Shown in pieces: positions 53,291 to 63,615 of a stretch of DNA of 64,000 nucleotides. A model generated the notes under the pieces. That model was not told where the DNA came from, did not search any database, and saw nothing but the letters and a program-made list of their open reading frames with translations. Where the stretch lies: assembly GCA_028583605.1 (NCBI GenBank), contig CM053325.1, positions 39,855,435-39,919,434 on the forward strand. Reading direction: 5' to 3'. A program made the translations under genes and the position numbers. The stretch comes from Dastarcus helophoroides. Lineage: Eukaryota > Arthropoda > Insecta > Coleoptera > Bothrideridae. Every line of letters starts with the position of its first letter. Positions within the stretch are counted from its first letter, which is position 1.

Positions 53291-54043
53291 TTAGCGTGCT
53301 GTTGGGAACACGTTGGCAACTCTCACGGGTACCTTCTGAGATGCTTTAACCACGGATCTCGCCACTAGCAAATTCTTGGAAATGTCATAAGTCGGTTCCA
53401 CTAATCCAACGCAGCAGCCCAAATCTCCTTCCATCACAGCCATAACCGTCTTCTCGCTGCTTCCCTGCACTACAGCTGTTTCGCAGGCAAACAGTCTTAC
53501 CTCCTTTGGAGTGTCCTTTGGTGTAGTCAGGACAAGCTCTTCATTTCCAATCTTTAAAATGTTCTGCGCTGGGTCGAAAGTAAAGCCATGTTGCCTGATT
53601 ACGTCCATTCCCAGAATCAGTTCGTCTTCGATATCTGCCACCAACACCCGATGCGAAATCCTTAGTTTTCCCAGACCAATCATGACGTCTGCCTCTCCTA
53701 TAATTGGCGCAGTATCTCCCGTAACTGTTCTGAGGACCATTCTTTGCGACAGTACCTTCGGTTGCGACGGTAGGATGTTCCTTCGTGCCAAAGTAACCAT
53801 GGCGCCTGTGTCGACTGTGGCCTGTACATTCCTTCCATCTACTCTGGCTGCAACTACTAAACTTTCCATGGTCCTTTTTATCTGTTTGATGGAAAGAGTT
53901 TTGGGGGCTCGTTGCTCGACACCAGCCAGTGGGTGCCCCTTCCCACTGGCTGATTTTAGTTTTCCTGCTGTGGGACTTGTCGACTTCTTGGGGCTGACCT
54001 GCAGTCCTTCTTGAAGTGCCCCGGTTTGCCACAGTTGTAACAT
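53291..54043 (-). CDS. gypsy copy C protease region (−1 frame overlap with gag)
   Basis: The frame overlaps the end of gag by 88 bases and is −1 relative to it, the classical arrangement for ribosomal frameshifting into Pro-Pol. The active site is VDTGAMVTLARRN; downstream are DIEDELILGMDVI and QHGFTF. The TAA at 53291 ends it early. An upstream spacer shared with the knuckle region is basic and Ser-rich. Confidence 0.85.
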   Translation of the reverse strand: MLQLWQTGALQEGLQVSPKKSTSPTAGKLKSASGKGHPLAGVEQRAPKTLSIKQIKRTMESLVVAARVDGRNVQATVDTGAMVTLARRNILPSQPKVLSQRMVLRTVTGDTAPIIGEADVMIGLGKLRISHRVLVADIEDELILGMDVIRQHGFTFDPAQNILKIGNEELVLTTPKDTPKEVRLFACETAVVQGSSEKTVMAVMEGDLGCCVGLVEPTYDISKNLLVARSVVKASQKVPVRVANVFPTAR

Positions 54044-55601
54044 GTGCTTCTGTTGGATCTGCCTTTTAGAGTTCCTACCAGTTCTTGGATGCTCGCGTCC
54101 ATTTTCTTTAGGCTAGCGCTTATGTTCGCGTTCATTCCCTTTACTTCCTTTGTGTTAGCACTCATACTCGCATTCATTTCTTTTATGTTAGCGCTCATGT
54201 TCGCGAGATCAGTGTCATTCGCGACCTCTTTGATGTCAGCTTTTCTAATTCTCCGTGACGCCCCTGGCTCTGAAACCTTGTAAGCGGCTTCAACCTCCAA
54301 GGCTCTAATCAGTGCCTCCCTTGATGTTCGGACGTTCGACAAGCGTATCACTCTCTGGACTTCCGGGTCTCTTATCCCTTCTATGAAAATTCTAACTGCG
54401 TGAAGTTCCAGAAAATCGGTTGGTGCTGTTGGATAGGCAATATACGCCAGTCTTCTCACGTCAGCCTCGAATTCTTGCAGGGTTTCGCCACTTTTCTGCC
54501 TTCTTACTAGCAGCTGCGACTGGACAACTTGCTGCAAATGGTGGTCCCCAAATCTTAGCTCTAAAGCCCTAACTAGATCTTCATAATTGGCTTGTTCTTG
54601 ATCCGATAGAGTTCGGAGTAATTCCAGAGCATCTCCGCGCAGGGATACCACTAATGAGGTTGCCTTTGCTTCTTCCGTCCACCGATTTGCCTTAGCAGCA
54701 GCTTCGAACTGTTTTCTGTAGGTCTGGAAGGATGTTTTCCCATCATAGGTAGGAGGTTTCACTTTTTGGGAAGAGATAGCGGGTACACTTTCGGATTCGT
54801 GTTGTGTGACTTGTCCACTTAGCAACTTCTTCATGTTTTTTTCGATGTTGCTGAACTTTTTCTTTTTTCTCTTTTTGTATTTTCCAAATCAAGAAGCTTG
54901 CTGTTGAATTTTTCTTTTACTTCTCCAATTTCTTCCCTGACTTCGCCAATCTCTTCCTGCATTTCTTCTCGCATTCCTATAATCTGTTCTTTTACTTCTT
55001 CTTTCATTTCTTCTCTCATTCCGGTAATTTGTTCTTTCACTTCTTCTTTCATTTTTTCAACGTCTACTCCCATTTTTTCAGTTATATTTGCTAGTAGACT
55101 ATGCAATTCTTGTTTTTCTTGTCGTCTTCGTTCTTCCTCCTGTTCTTTTTCTTGTCGTCTTCGTTCTTCCTCCTGTTCTTTTTCTTGTCGTCTTCGTTCT
55201 TCTTCCTGTTCTTTTTCTTGTCGTCTTCGTTCTTCTTCCTGTTCTTTTTCTTGTCGTCTTCGTTCTTCCTCCTGTTCTTTTTCTTGTCGTCTTCGTTCTT
55301 CGTCTTGTCGTCTTCGTTCTTCCTCCTGTTCTTTTTTTTGTCGTCTTCGTTCTTCGTCTTGTCGTCTTCGTTCTTCCTCCTGTTCTTTTTCTTGTCGTCT
55401 TCGTTCTTTTTCCTGTTCTTTTTCTTGTCGTCTTCGTTCTTCCTCCTGTTCTTTTTCCTGTCGTCTTCGTTCTTGCTTCTGTTCTTTTTCTTGTCTTCTT
55501 TGTTCCTCCTTTTCTTTTTATTTTTCCTCTTTGTCTTTAAACATTGCTAATAACGCTTGTAATTGTTGTTTCATTTTGGCCGATTTTAATCTCGTATCCA
55601 T
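53956..55601 (-). pseudogene. gag: gypsy copy C gag
   Basis: An ATG at 55601 opens a 27-codon leader (MDTRLKSAKMKQQLQALLAM...) ending at TAA 55518-55520. The frame then continues as charged tandem repeats (RRRQEKEQEEE, 55118-55510), then MGVDVEKMKEEVKEQITGM coiled coil. A shift near 54840 leads into the core piece 53956-54834 (LRGDALELLRTL, SGETLQEFEADVRRLAYIAY, RLSNVRTSREALIRALEVEA) and one CCHC knuckle CYNCGKPGHFKKDC. It would form the particle and bind RNA. Stop and shift make this copy defective unless recoded. Confidence 0.8.
55118..55510 (-). repeat. 36-bp coding tandem repeat in gypsy gag
   Basis: About ten units of GAACGAAGACGACAAGAAAA-type sequence encoding RRRQEKEQEEE. Copy A has a similar but differently expanded array (13640-13950); copy B keeps about two units (26588-26690). 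Plus-strand frames rich in Phe/Ser/Leu across it are artefacts. Confidence 0.9.
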
Positions 55602-55738
55602 AAAGCGTATTGGAATGTTCACGAATTTATTTGAAGCGCCTCGTATAACTATTTAACAGTTTAAAAGGTCCGAGATAAAGTCAACTACGGCACCTGGCAC
55701 GAATTTTTTTTTGAGTAATAAAGCACAATCCACGAATA

Positions 55739-55756
55739 ATTCCGCTTCTGACACCA
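55739..55756 (-). other. Primer binding site (tRNA-Leu type), copy C
   Basis: TGGTGTCAGAAGCGGAAT on the element strand, two bases inside the 5' LTR. Differs from copy A at two positions near its 3' end. Confidence 0.75.
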
Positions 55757-55758
55757 GA

Positions 55759-56123
55759 TGTTACGTGCGTTATCGGTTCGAATTGATACACGTGATGGAT
55801 TTATTCCCACTTTATTACTGAACTCAACTTGAATCACCACAATTTACAATTAACTCACTTCTACTAACTTACTAATTGCACTGATTCTAACTGACTGACT
55901 CGAGGGAAAACTGACCGCCTTTTTATAGTTTCGGCCCGCGTTCTTCCAGAATTTTCGGCAGATAAGGCTTATCGAATGCCGAAACTTCTGGAACGCTTAT
56001 CTGCCGTTTGTTTCGTTATCGCGGCCGCTTTCCCCTTATCAGAACCTTCTAGAAACCTTTTTTATTTACTAAATTCTACAATTCTATCCTAAATCCTATT
56101 TCATCTATTTACATTGCGTTACA
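55759..56123 (-). repeat. 5' LTR of gypsy copy C
   Basis: 365 bp, one observed difference from 49992-50356. Followed by the second ATAT. Confidence 0.93.
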
Positions 56124-56179
56124 ATATTTCAATTTTTCGGAAAAAAACTGACAGAAAAGAGGGTTATTTTGACATTTTA

Positions 56180-56776
56180 CTACAAAGTTTCAAAGTTTTT
56201 TTCATCGGTTACCTTAGTCCCATTAAATATTTTCGGATCTATATTTTTAATTATGTTCTTCCTAACCTCTTTTAATGATGCATTGTTTGTGGACCTTATC
56301 AGTAACACTTCTTGTTTAGTTATCTGTCCAAATGTTGGTTTCGTAACAGTAATTGGATTAACATCTGGTCGCACATTCGAACTATTTGAACTAGTCGCTT
56401 TTTCAGTTGTGCTTACTGTTTGTGCATAACTAAACCGTCCTCCTTGTGTTAACGCTCTTACCAGTTCAACATTGCTGGTTCGGAGATCTTTTACTTCAAT
56501 CTTTAATTTTTCTATTTTTCTTGTTAGAGGCAGAATTGCATTGGCAATAACCTCCTGAATATAATTCAGTGAAACACCAGAACTCGTGCTAAGGTTACTG
56601 TATCCTTCCTCGCAGCAAATAATTTCGCTCCCATTTAAATGTTTAATATTTTTTACCAATTTTATGCAGCTAGGGTAACTGGGTGAATCGCATTTTACAC
56701 ATACCAGGCCGCTAGCCGGCATTATTTTGCACTTTTTGCATGGAAAAGCATGTGGTGCGTCTTTATCCCCTGACAT
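56180..56776 (-). pseudogene. ORF1-like protein of a non-LTR retrotransposon (PHD-like finger), truncated
   Basis: 198 residues from ATG 56762-56776. A cysteine-rich N-terminus (CKKCKIMPASGLVCVKC then SYPSCIKL and EIICCEE) forms a PHD-like treble of C-x2-C pairs, followed by a coiled coil (LTRKIEKLKIEVKDLRTSN) and a basic region. I recall this combination as ORF1 of some beetle/insect LINEs, where it would be a nucleic-acid chaperone. It ends at the boundary with D3 (56180); no ORF2 is present. It breaks PolB at about 56990. Confidence 0.45.
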
Positions 56777-56989
56777 GTTCTTATCAAGATATCAGCACCT
56801 AATAATTTATTCCAAGCCTGAGTTTGAAATTATTATTCTTGTATTTATCACTATTATTGACTTACAAAATTACACAGATCTGTTTATTCATTTAACCTGT
56901 ACCATAACAAATATCACTTTAGTTTATGAACTATTCACCACATTAATTCACGTATTAAAAGAACCACGATGTATCGCCTGTCGAGTTAC

Positions 56990-59900
56990 CGTGTTGGGAG
57001 AGAGTTATTCCATAAGGGTTATTTGAAGCATAATATGAGGTGTCAAATTTACCCAAATTATGTTTAATAACCTTTTCATACGCATCGTTACATTGAAGTT
57101 CATATATGAAACTATTAGTGTCGGTATAAAGCAATTTACATTCTTGTGGGTTAAAAATCTGCATCATGAATTCGTAATGAAAGTCGTACATGCAAACTTT
57201 TCAAATGTCCAATATTGCCGTTTCAATATACAGGGGTTTATTAAATAATAAATTGGTCTTTTTCATTTCAATCGTCATAAGGTCTTTTGTTCTGAAAATT
57301 TAAAACAGCGATTAAATTTTGTGCTCCATAGCAACCAAGCCATTGGGAAACTAATTTTACGATTCGATGTTTACGTATGTTTTCCATAGTTTTTTCAAAT
57401 ACTGCGTTGAATGCGATTTGTAGGTGTTTTTGCCAAAATTTGTTGTCGCTTGAGCCCTCAACTTCGAATTTAATTCTATATAAGGCTTTAGCCACGCCGA
57501 CTATTTAAATTTTAGTGCCTTATTAATTTTGGTTATTCGAAGGCCGTGTTTTAAGGTTTGTTTTAAAGCTCTATAATGAATGATATATGATTTTTTATCA
57601 AGGAGAGTATTTAAAAGTTTTGGAAATTTGGATCCTTCTGGAATTTTATGTTCAGCACAAAATGGAAAATCTTTATGTAAATCGTGTAAGTGATCAGGAT
57701 ATTCTAAATCTACGTCTAAAAAGTAACCTATAGGTCCATCGTCAGCGATGGTAATCACATCAAAATTATTTAAATCTTTAACCCATTCAAAACCACCATA
57801 AGGCAAGGGTTGGCACATTGCCCAACCGTACAAGTTATTTACATCAAAATACATCAGATACTTTGATGGTTTTAAAGGGTCATAATTTGGCATGTACTTA
57901 TTGTCAGCTTCCGAATAACGATTACAGCACATACTAATTCGCCCTCTAAGGCCTCTCTCGATAAACATGATTATGTCAACGTCGTCCAAAATTTGTAGCT
58001 CGCACTCCGTATATTTAAGCATGGCAGTCCACGTATAACCTGGCATAGTATACGACCATGCTGGGTCTTGTCCGTAAGTGGCATGCATTATATCTCTAAA
58101 ATTTTTGAAAACATCTGAAAGTAAAATATCGGTCTTTAAATACAAATCTGAATATTGCCCTAAATTTTCGATTCCAAAATTGACCCAAACTTTTCGTGCA
58201 TGCTCATAATTTTCCTCACTAATATTACACTTATTTAATTTATTATAAAATGTTTTAAGAGGTGGTAATGTCTTGTCATTTAGTCTGTCGGTCGAGTCAG
58301 TATAGTCATAGCAGAAAACGCCTTTTCAACATAACAATTTAAATTTTCCGTCGTCAAGTTCTTTAAATTCATGTTTTAAAATTTTCAAGTCCGTTTTATC
58401 TAGTATTGAAACAAGTTCATCAAGAGAGGCCCCCATAAATCAGAAACTATCGATATATCTGAATTAAATCTCATTTTCATTATTATATTGCGTAAACAAA
58501 ATATATTTTTTCTTATTTATTGGCAGTAAAGCAATTCTCCCCAATTTTGATAAATCTCGAATTATGAAATGACTATCATATACTGACAAATTATGGAACA
58601 CTATAGGTACAACAAACGATTTTTGATAATTTAGATTGCATGCTTGGTGCGCCCAGCCGCGAAATTGTCGCGTAAAATGGTTGTGGTCTCATACGACAAT
58701 ATATTTTTCTTTGAATTCTGTTTGACATATGTGACTTGTCGTAGCACCAATTACACTCGGTTTTCCGGTCATAGGCCGAATGTCCAAAATTTTGCTTTTA
58801 ATAAATTTAGACATTTCTAGCATTTCATCGACAAACCATTGCATGCAATCCTCCCATCTGTAACTCTTGAAATAAGATAGATTATTATCATAACTTCATT
58901 TGAAATAAAAACCTGCACTGAAAGCCTTGTGCTTTTAGTATTTTAATGTTTTACTTTTCTCGGACACTATATCTTGGAATGGCAGCAGCAACGATTCAAA
59001 CTCTGCATATATGACAAATGGGGCCTTTTCCTTGTAAACAAAATTCCCAAATTTTACCGTTAAATCTTTTGAAAATGATACGCAACATTCATTTAGTTTT
59101 TCGCAAAATACCAAATATTCAGTTAATTTTGATTCGGCCTGAAAATAATTGGGACATCGGTCGCAAATGAATTTTCTAATTTTATTTTTATTCACCTGTT
59201 GTCCAACTAATCTGGAAAGATTTTTAATCCACACATAGTGGTACCTTATATCGACATGAGTTTGTTCATCATTTGGTGATAGCAGGTAGAAGTCCTGTGG
59301 TTTAGCAAAATATTTGTTTTGAACCAAAAGTAAATTAACGTGCTTTTCTAATTTGGACTTTGTTAAACGAACGGACATAGTTTGAAAGTAACTTGTATTT
59401 TCGGTGCAGTACACGTTAACCAAAATTGGATTTTGGCTTTCAAATTTGAAAATATCTCTTAATAATACTGGTACCTCAAACCCTTCCACATTAAGAACTT
59501 CAGCATAATAAGGGTAGGAAGAAATTTTATCAAAACTAGCATCTGCAGGATAAAGAGCACTAACTATGCTCCAAAAGAAACACGCAACATCTTTAGTTTC
59601 TACATTTACAAGCATGCTGTTGAACAATGTCTTCAGGAAGTCTAATGTAGGAAGACCCTCCCGTTCTCATTTCAAATTTATTGATATTTATTTCCAAACT
59701 TATAATTTTGCTTAACGCCCACCCTGAATCGCGTTCCTGAAATTCATTCAGTTTGTTTAAAATTTTATTCGCGATGAAATCCATAAACCAAATTTAGAGA
59801 TCTGTTCCCTTGTCAATAACCTCATTCTTTGTATTAAAATATTTCATTTCGGTAATTTCTTTTTCTATTTCCTGCTTAATAAACTCGCGACCAAACGTCG

Positions 59901-60100
59901 TATTCACCTTTAACATAGGGAACTGTCTTAAAATATTATTTTTTTTTGAGCATTGAAAAACAATCCACGAAAAATGGCCCCAAGTCTTTGTGTACTAAGT
60001 TATTAATAATACCTGTCCTGACCCTTGATTAAAAAGCAGATTTAACATCCTTCCACTGAACCCGATCCCATAAGTTATTTTTAACATCAATAGATCCACC
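56990..60100 (-). pseudogene. Polinton protein-primed DNA polymerase B (P3)
   Basis: N-terminal block about 59600-60100 (DSGWALSKIISLEININKFE), then 58935-59627 with ACFFWSIVSALYPA, KYHYVWIKNLSRL-type text, a zinc pair (ICDRCPNYF) and an Exo I-like FVIYAEFESLL where Asp is expected (Glu here). The thumb/palm region 57501-58145 holds TDILLSDVF and motif A FDVNNLYGWAMCQPLPYGGF. After a stop, motif C reads LLYTDTNSF (about 57110-57125) with Asn for the second Asp. At least eight stops/shifts. The C-terminal third is missing past 56990. It would replicate the element by protein priming. Confidence 0.8.
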
Positions 60101-60499
60101 AACATAAAAACAATTTAACTTTTTTTTTAAATCCGCCTGAAATTTTTTGAATGACGCCAAGCTACTTTGCAATTTATTTACTACCCCAAGTTCAGTATTT
60201 CCAGCTAGTAATTTTTTGGCTTCACGAATGCAATTTTTAACCTAACCTAACCAACGGCATACCTCCTCTCTTGATGAGAGCTTCGGCATCCTTGCAAACG
60301 TCTCTCATATCATCGATGATTGTTGCCTATGTGTTAGCCATTTTCTGTAACAAGGATTTTACTTTTAGCATGAGGCTATTAATCAAATAAAATATTTCTA
60401 GTTGTTAGGTTAACAAAAACTTTTACTTACTGCTTAAAGTTGCTACTGGTAATAAACTTATTATGTAAGTTCACTTTGACGGTAGTCGTTAAACTGAAT

Positions 60500-61304
60500 T
60501 GCTTTTTTCCTCGGTTGGCGTATTTATAGGTCACAGAGGTCACGTGATTAAATTTAATTTCTGGAAATCGTAAGCAAGAACTGACAAAAAATGTTCATTA
60601 ACCTAGATTTACTTCAATCCAGGTCACGTAGTTAAATCGTATTCCGAGAATTGCAAACAGGAAACGACAGGAAACTTTTCGGTAGTCCGAGAAAAGCAGC
60701 TAATGCAGTTTGGATTTGTATCTCACCTCGTACTTATCTATGTAGCTTCGGATCACCTACACATGTTACGGAAGTTTCCTTGTTTAACGCAAACAATCGC
60801 AAGCAAGAAATGACAGGAAAATTTTTATTGGTGTGTCGACCTATTTACACGTGATAAAAAAGATGTCATTTAATGACAAAGAAAGAACAGGCAAATTTTT
60901 GGTAGTCCGAGAAAAAGCATAGTAATAATGCGGTATAGGTGTAATATTACATTACCGCCTTCGCCAAGTTTTATATCATTGCATGTCTGGATTGGATTAA
61001 TTACTTGCTCGCGTAAGATTTCCCCCTATTTTAGCTCCATATTATACAGCGTGTTGGTAGAAATGTAGGTTAGAATTCCGAGATTTGCAAACAGGAAATG
61101 ATAGGAAATTTTTCGTTTGTATATCGACTTGTTGGATGTCACTTCGAATGTGTGGCGCTTGCTCATCGGATTACTTACACATGTTAGGGTAATTTCCTTG
61201 TTTATAATAAACAATCGCAAACAAGAAATGACAGGAAAATTTTTAGTCGACCAATTTGCACGTGGTTAAATAGATGTAACTAAATTCCTGGAAAAGGAAG
61301 AACA
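60500..61304. repeat. P3 right subterminal modules
   Basis: Two to three copies (about 60560-60900, 61065-61310) of a 240-bp module with GTCACGTGATTAAAT or CACGTGGTTAAAT, TTGCAAACAGGAAACGACAGG, GGTAGTCCGAGAAAA, CACATGTTACGG and AAACAATCGCAA-CAAGAAATGACAGG. The same module occurs in P1 and P2. Non-coding. Confidence 0.65.
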
Positions 61305-62243
61305 GGTAAATTTTCGGTAGTACGAGAAAAGAAGTTTATGCAGCTGAATTCGTATGCTTGCTTATCTAGTAGCTTCGGATTACCTACGGAGGTTACGGTC
61401 CTTTCCTTGTTTATAGTAAACAATCGCAATCAAGAAATGACAGGCAAATTTTTAGTCGCCCTATGTACACTTCAATTCAAGTTACCTAGTTAGGTAAACA
61501 AGAAAGGATAGGCCGACGGTAGTCCGAGAAAAAAGCATTGTAATAATAGGTCTCGTGTTAAATCTTCGCGATCGCCAAGTTTCATATCGCTGCATATCTG
61601 CATTTGATTAATTACTTGCTCGCATAAGATTCCCCGCTATGTTATACGGTGCAACTCGAGTAGAGATTGCGTTTAAAAATAACTTTTGAGTCACGTCTAT
61701 AAATAACTCTATTTAGATTCATTAGCTTTGTTTGTTTTACTTCAGTTCATTTCCCCTAACCTTGAAAGTATTCTATTATTATGTGTCCTGTTTAAAAATA
61801 ACTTTGACCTTCGGATGAGTAACGTCTATAAATAACTATATTTCTTTGTACTATATCAGTTCATTTCCCCTAACCTTGAAAGTATCCTATTACCGTAAAG
61901 TTTTATGACTCGGGCTATAACCTTGAAAGTATCGTATTGCCTCACAGTTCTTCGACTTTTGGAAGTATTGAATTGCCTTAAAATGCTACAACTCCTTATT
62001 CTAAGAATGTTATTTGACTTGTGTTATTACTAATTAAATTAACCTTGAAGTATCATATTGCCTTAAAGTTCTATGACTTCTTATTCTGAAAATGCTTTGG
62101 CTGTCATATTACCTTAACAGTATGGTATTGCCTTAAAGTTCTATGACCTCGGAAGTGTCATATTACCTGGAAACTACTGTGCATGCGTCATAATTTGAAG
62201 TTTCCGCCTTTTTGTGCGCCAGAATCCCTTTTAGTACACTAGT
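61305..62243. repeat. P3 right terminal inverted repeat
   Basis: Reverse complement of 43597-44500. It contains a roughly 75-bp stretch near 62060-62130 absent from the left TIR. Blocks of CCTTGAAAGTATC-TATT and GCCTTAAAGTTCTATGAC alternate at least six times between 61760 and 62160. Ends at GTACACTAGT (62243). Confidence 0.8.
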
Positions 62244-62249
62244 TACATA

Positions 62250-63239
62250 AATCCTACAAAGTTGTGAAGTGGAAGCAAATATAGAGTAAAACCGATTGTG
62301 GAATAGAAACGAACTCCAGCTTTTCCACGTCACGGCTCCTTGTCCCAGTCGGTGAAGTGCGTGGCAAGATGCTAGGTGGCTGCGGAATTCTGTTCCTTCT
62401 TTTCAGTTGGAGTAAAAACGGTCACCACCTATGCAGCAGTTTGAGATAAAATTTTACATAATTTTGACTGCAAAAATAGCCTAAAAAGTTTCCAGGTGAA
62501 CCCGGGAGAGACTTTCAGAAAAACATAGAGGTAGCCAAGGTACAGGTGTAAAATTGAACTTTATCTTGGAACCCATGACAGGAGCGGAATAGCACCTGAC
62601 ATTGGGATAGAACCTGCCGTACATAACTACTGACCTTTCAGAAAATACCAATTGAGAGCTACATAGAGTGCGGTTCTTTTAAAATGGCCGTCCCAATTTA
62701 TATTTGCTGCTTTTTGTAAATCTCTTTGTTACTGAAATAATGATGTAAAAATACTTGTACCTTAAAAAAAACACGCAATTATTATAAAAAATAAAAATTT
62801 ACCTTTTATGAAAAAATTAAGTATTACACCCAATATCCCAAATCTATTACTGTATCACAGGTTTGCGATATTACTTTGTCACATTGTCCCAAAATAATAA
62901 ACAATTTAAAATAATTCTCATTAGAAATGTTTTTATTTTAGCTTTAACTCATACTAAAAAATAAACTCTAAACAATTTGACAAACAGTTTCCTGATAGTT
63001 TAGTTTTTGACAGAAATTATTTAAACTTATAATGTCACTGATATACGACCTGATAATAGTTTGCCTAATGTGAAATGGAAAAATAAGAATAAAAAATTGC
63101 AATTATTTCTAAAAACTGTAACAAAAACTTTAAAAGCCTATATTGGGTAAAAGACAATTAAAATGTATATAAAATAGGCTAAAAAAATACATGATGTTCC
63201 ATTTAAGAGGACAAAGTTACTTCTTTAAATTTATCAAAA
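62250..63239. other. No gene recognised
   Basis: Sequence beyond the P3 target duplication. 62280-62640 is less AT-rich (GGTGAAGTGCGTGGCAAG etc.) but has no convincing frame; 62700-63239 is AT-rich. May be target DNA of the P3 insertion or an old element. Confidence 0.4.
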
Positions 63240-63615
63240 TGTTCAATTGTAAATTCAACACTCGGTATAATATTTTAGAATTTATGAAAGCCGTGGAACA
63301 TAGTTTTGTATCTGTTTTACTTACATGCTAAATAGGAAGTTAATATCTGGTTTTTGGAAAAAATTTCAAAAAATTTCATGGGACCTTGCATATGCCAAAT
63401 TTGTTATAAAAATCTGCTTATCTTGAAAACTATTAATTTTAAGAACAATATTTGTAATTAAAAGTAACCTTAAAATATTAAATACAATTTAAAATAGCAA
63501 AAATATAAGGGGTATCTTAATTATTGGCCACGTCAACTTTGCCAAGTTGCCAAATCTTCAATTTTTTAGATAAGTACTGTGATGAGCAGCCGTCGTGATT
63601 AAATCCAGGTCAAGT
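63240..63615 (-). repeat. Dispersed repeat D3, copy 3
   Basis: Reverse complement of the 34545-35105 family: AACTTTGCCAAGTTGCC, CAATTTTTTAGATAAGTACT, GGTATCTTAATTATT and AATTTCATGGGACCTTGCAT align in inverse order. 63616-64000 has only a short minus-strand frame (63619-63819) that I cannot support as a gene and a T/C-rich tail. Confidence 0.55.

Larger units (their letters stand above)
49992..56123 (-). mobile_element. Ty3/gypsy copy C, complete and young
   Basis: 6,132 bp with two 365-bp LTRs that differ at one position that I found (CTAAATGACTG in the 3' LTR, CTAACTGACTG in the 5' LTR) and a 4-bp duplication ATAT (49988-49991, 56124-56127). The PPT and PBS are present. Gag-Pol is nearly intact apart from a pol stop, a gag frameshift and a gag leader stop. 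It sits in a D3 repeat inside Polinton P3. Confidence 0.93.
43597..62243 (+). mobile_element. Polinton/Maverick copy P3 with TIRs and TSD TACATA
   Basis: The left end AGTAGTGTACC...GGATTCTGGCGCACAAAAAGG and right end CCTTTTTGTGCGCCAGAATC...GTACACTAGT are inverted repeats continuing for about 0.9 kb. Identical hexamers TACATA flank the unit (43591-43596 and 62244-62249), the 6-bp duplication diagnostic of Polintons. 18,647 bp, of which about 6.1 kb is gypsy copy C and about 1 kb a foldback element. Genes seen: two small left-end genes, VDIQGF hypothetical, protease, integrase, a CxxC protein, and PolB. Capsid, PLA2, ATPase and the C-terminal half of PolB are missing. Confidence 0.85.

Noticed and set aside
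55118..55510. CRISPR-like regular array
   Set aside because: Units are contiguous 36-bp coding repeats without unique spacers, in a eukaryotic retrotransposon.
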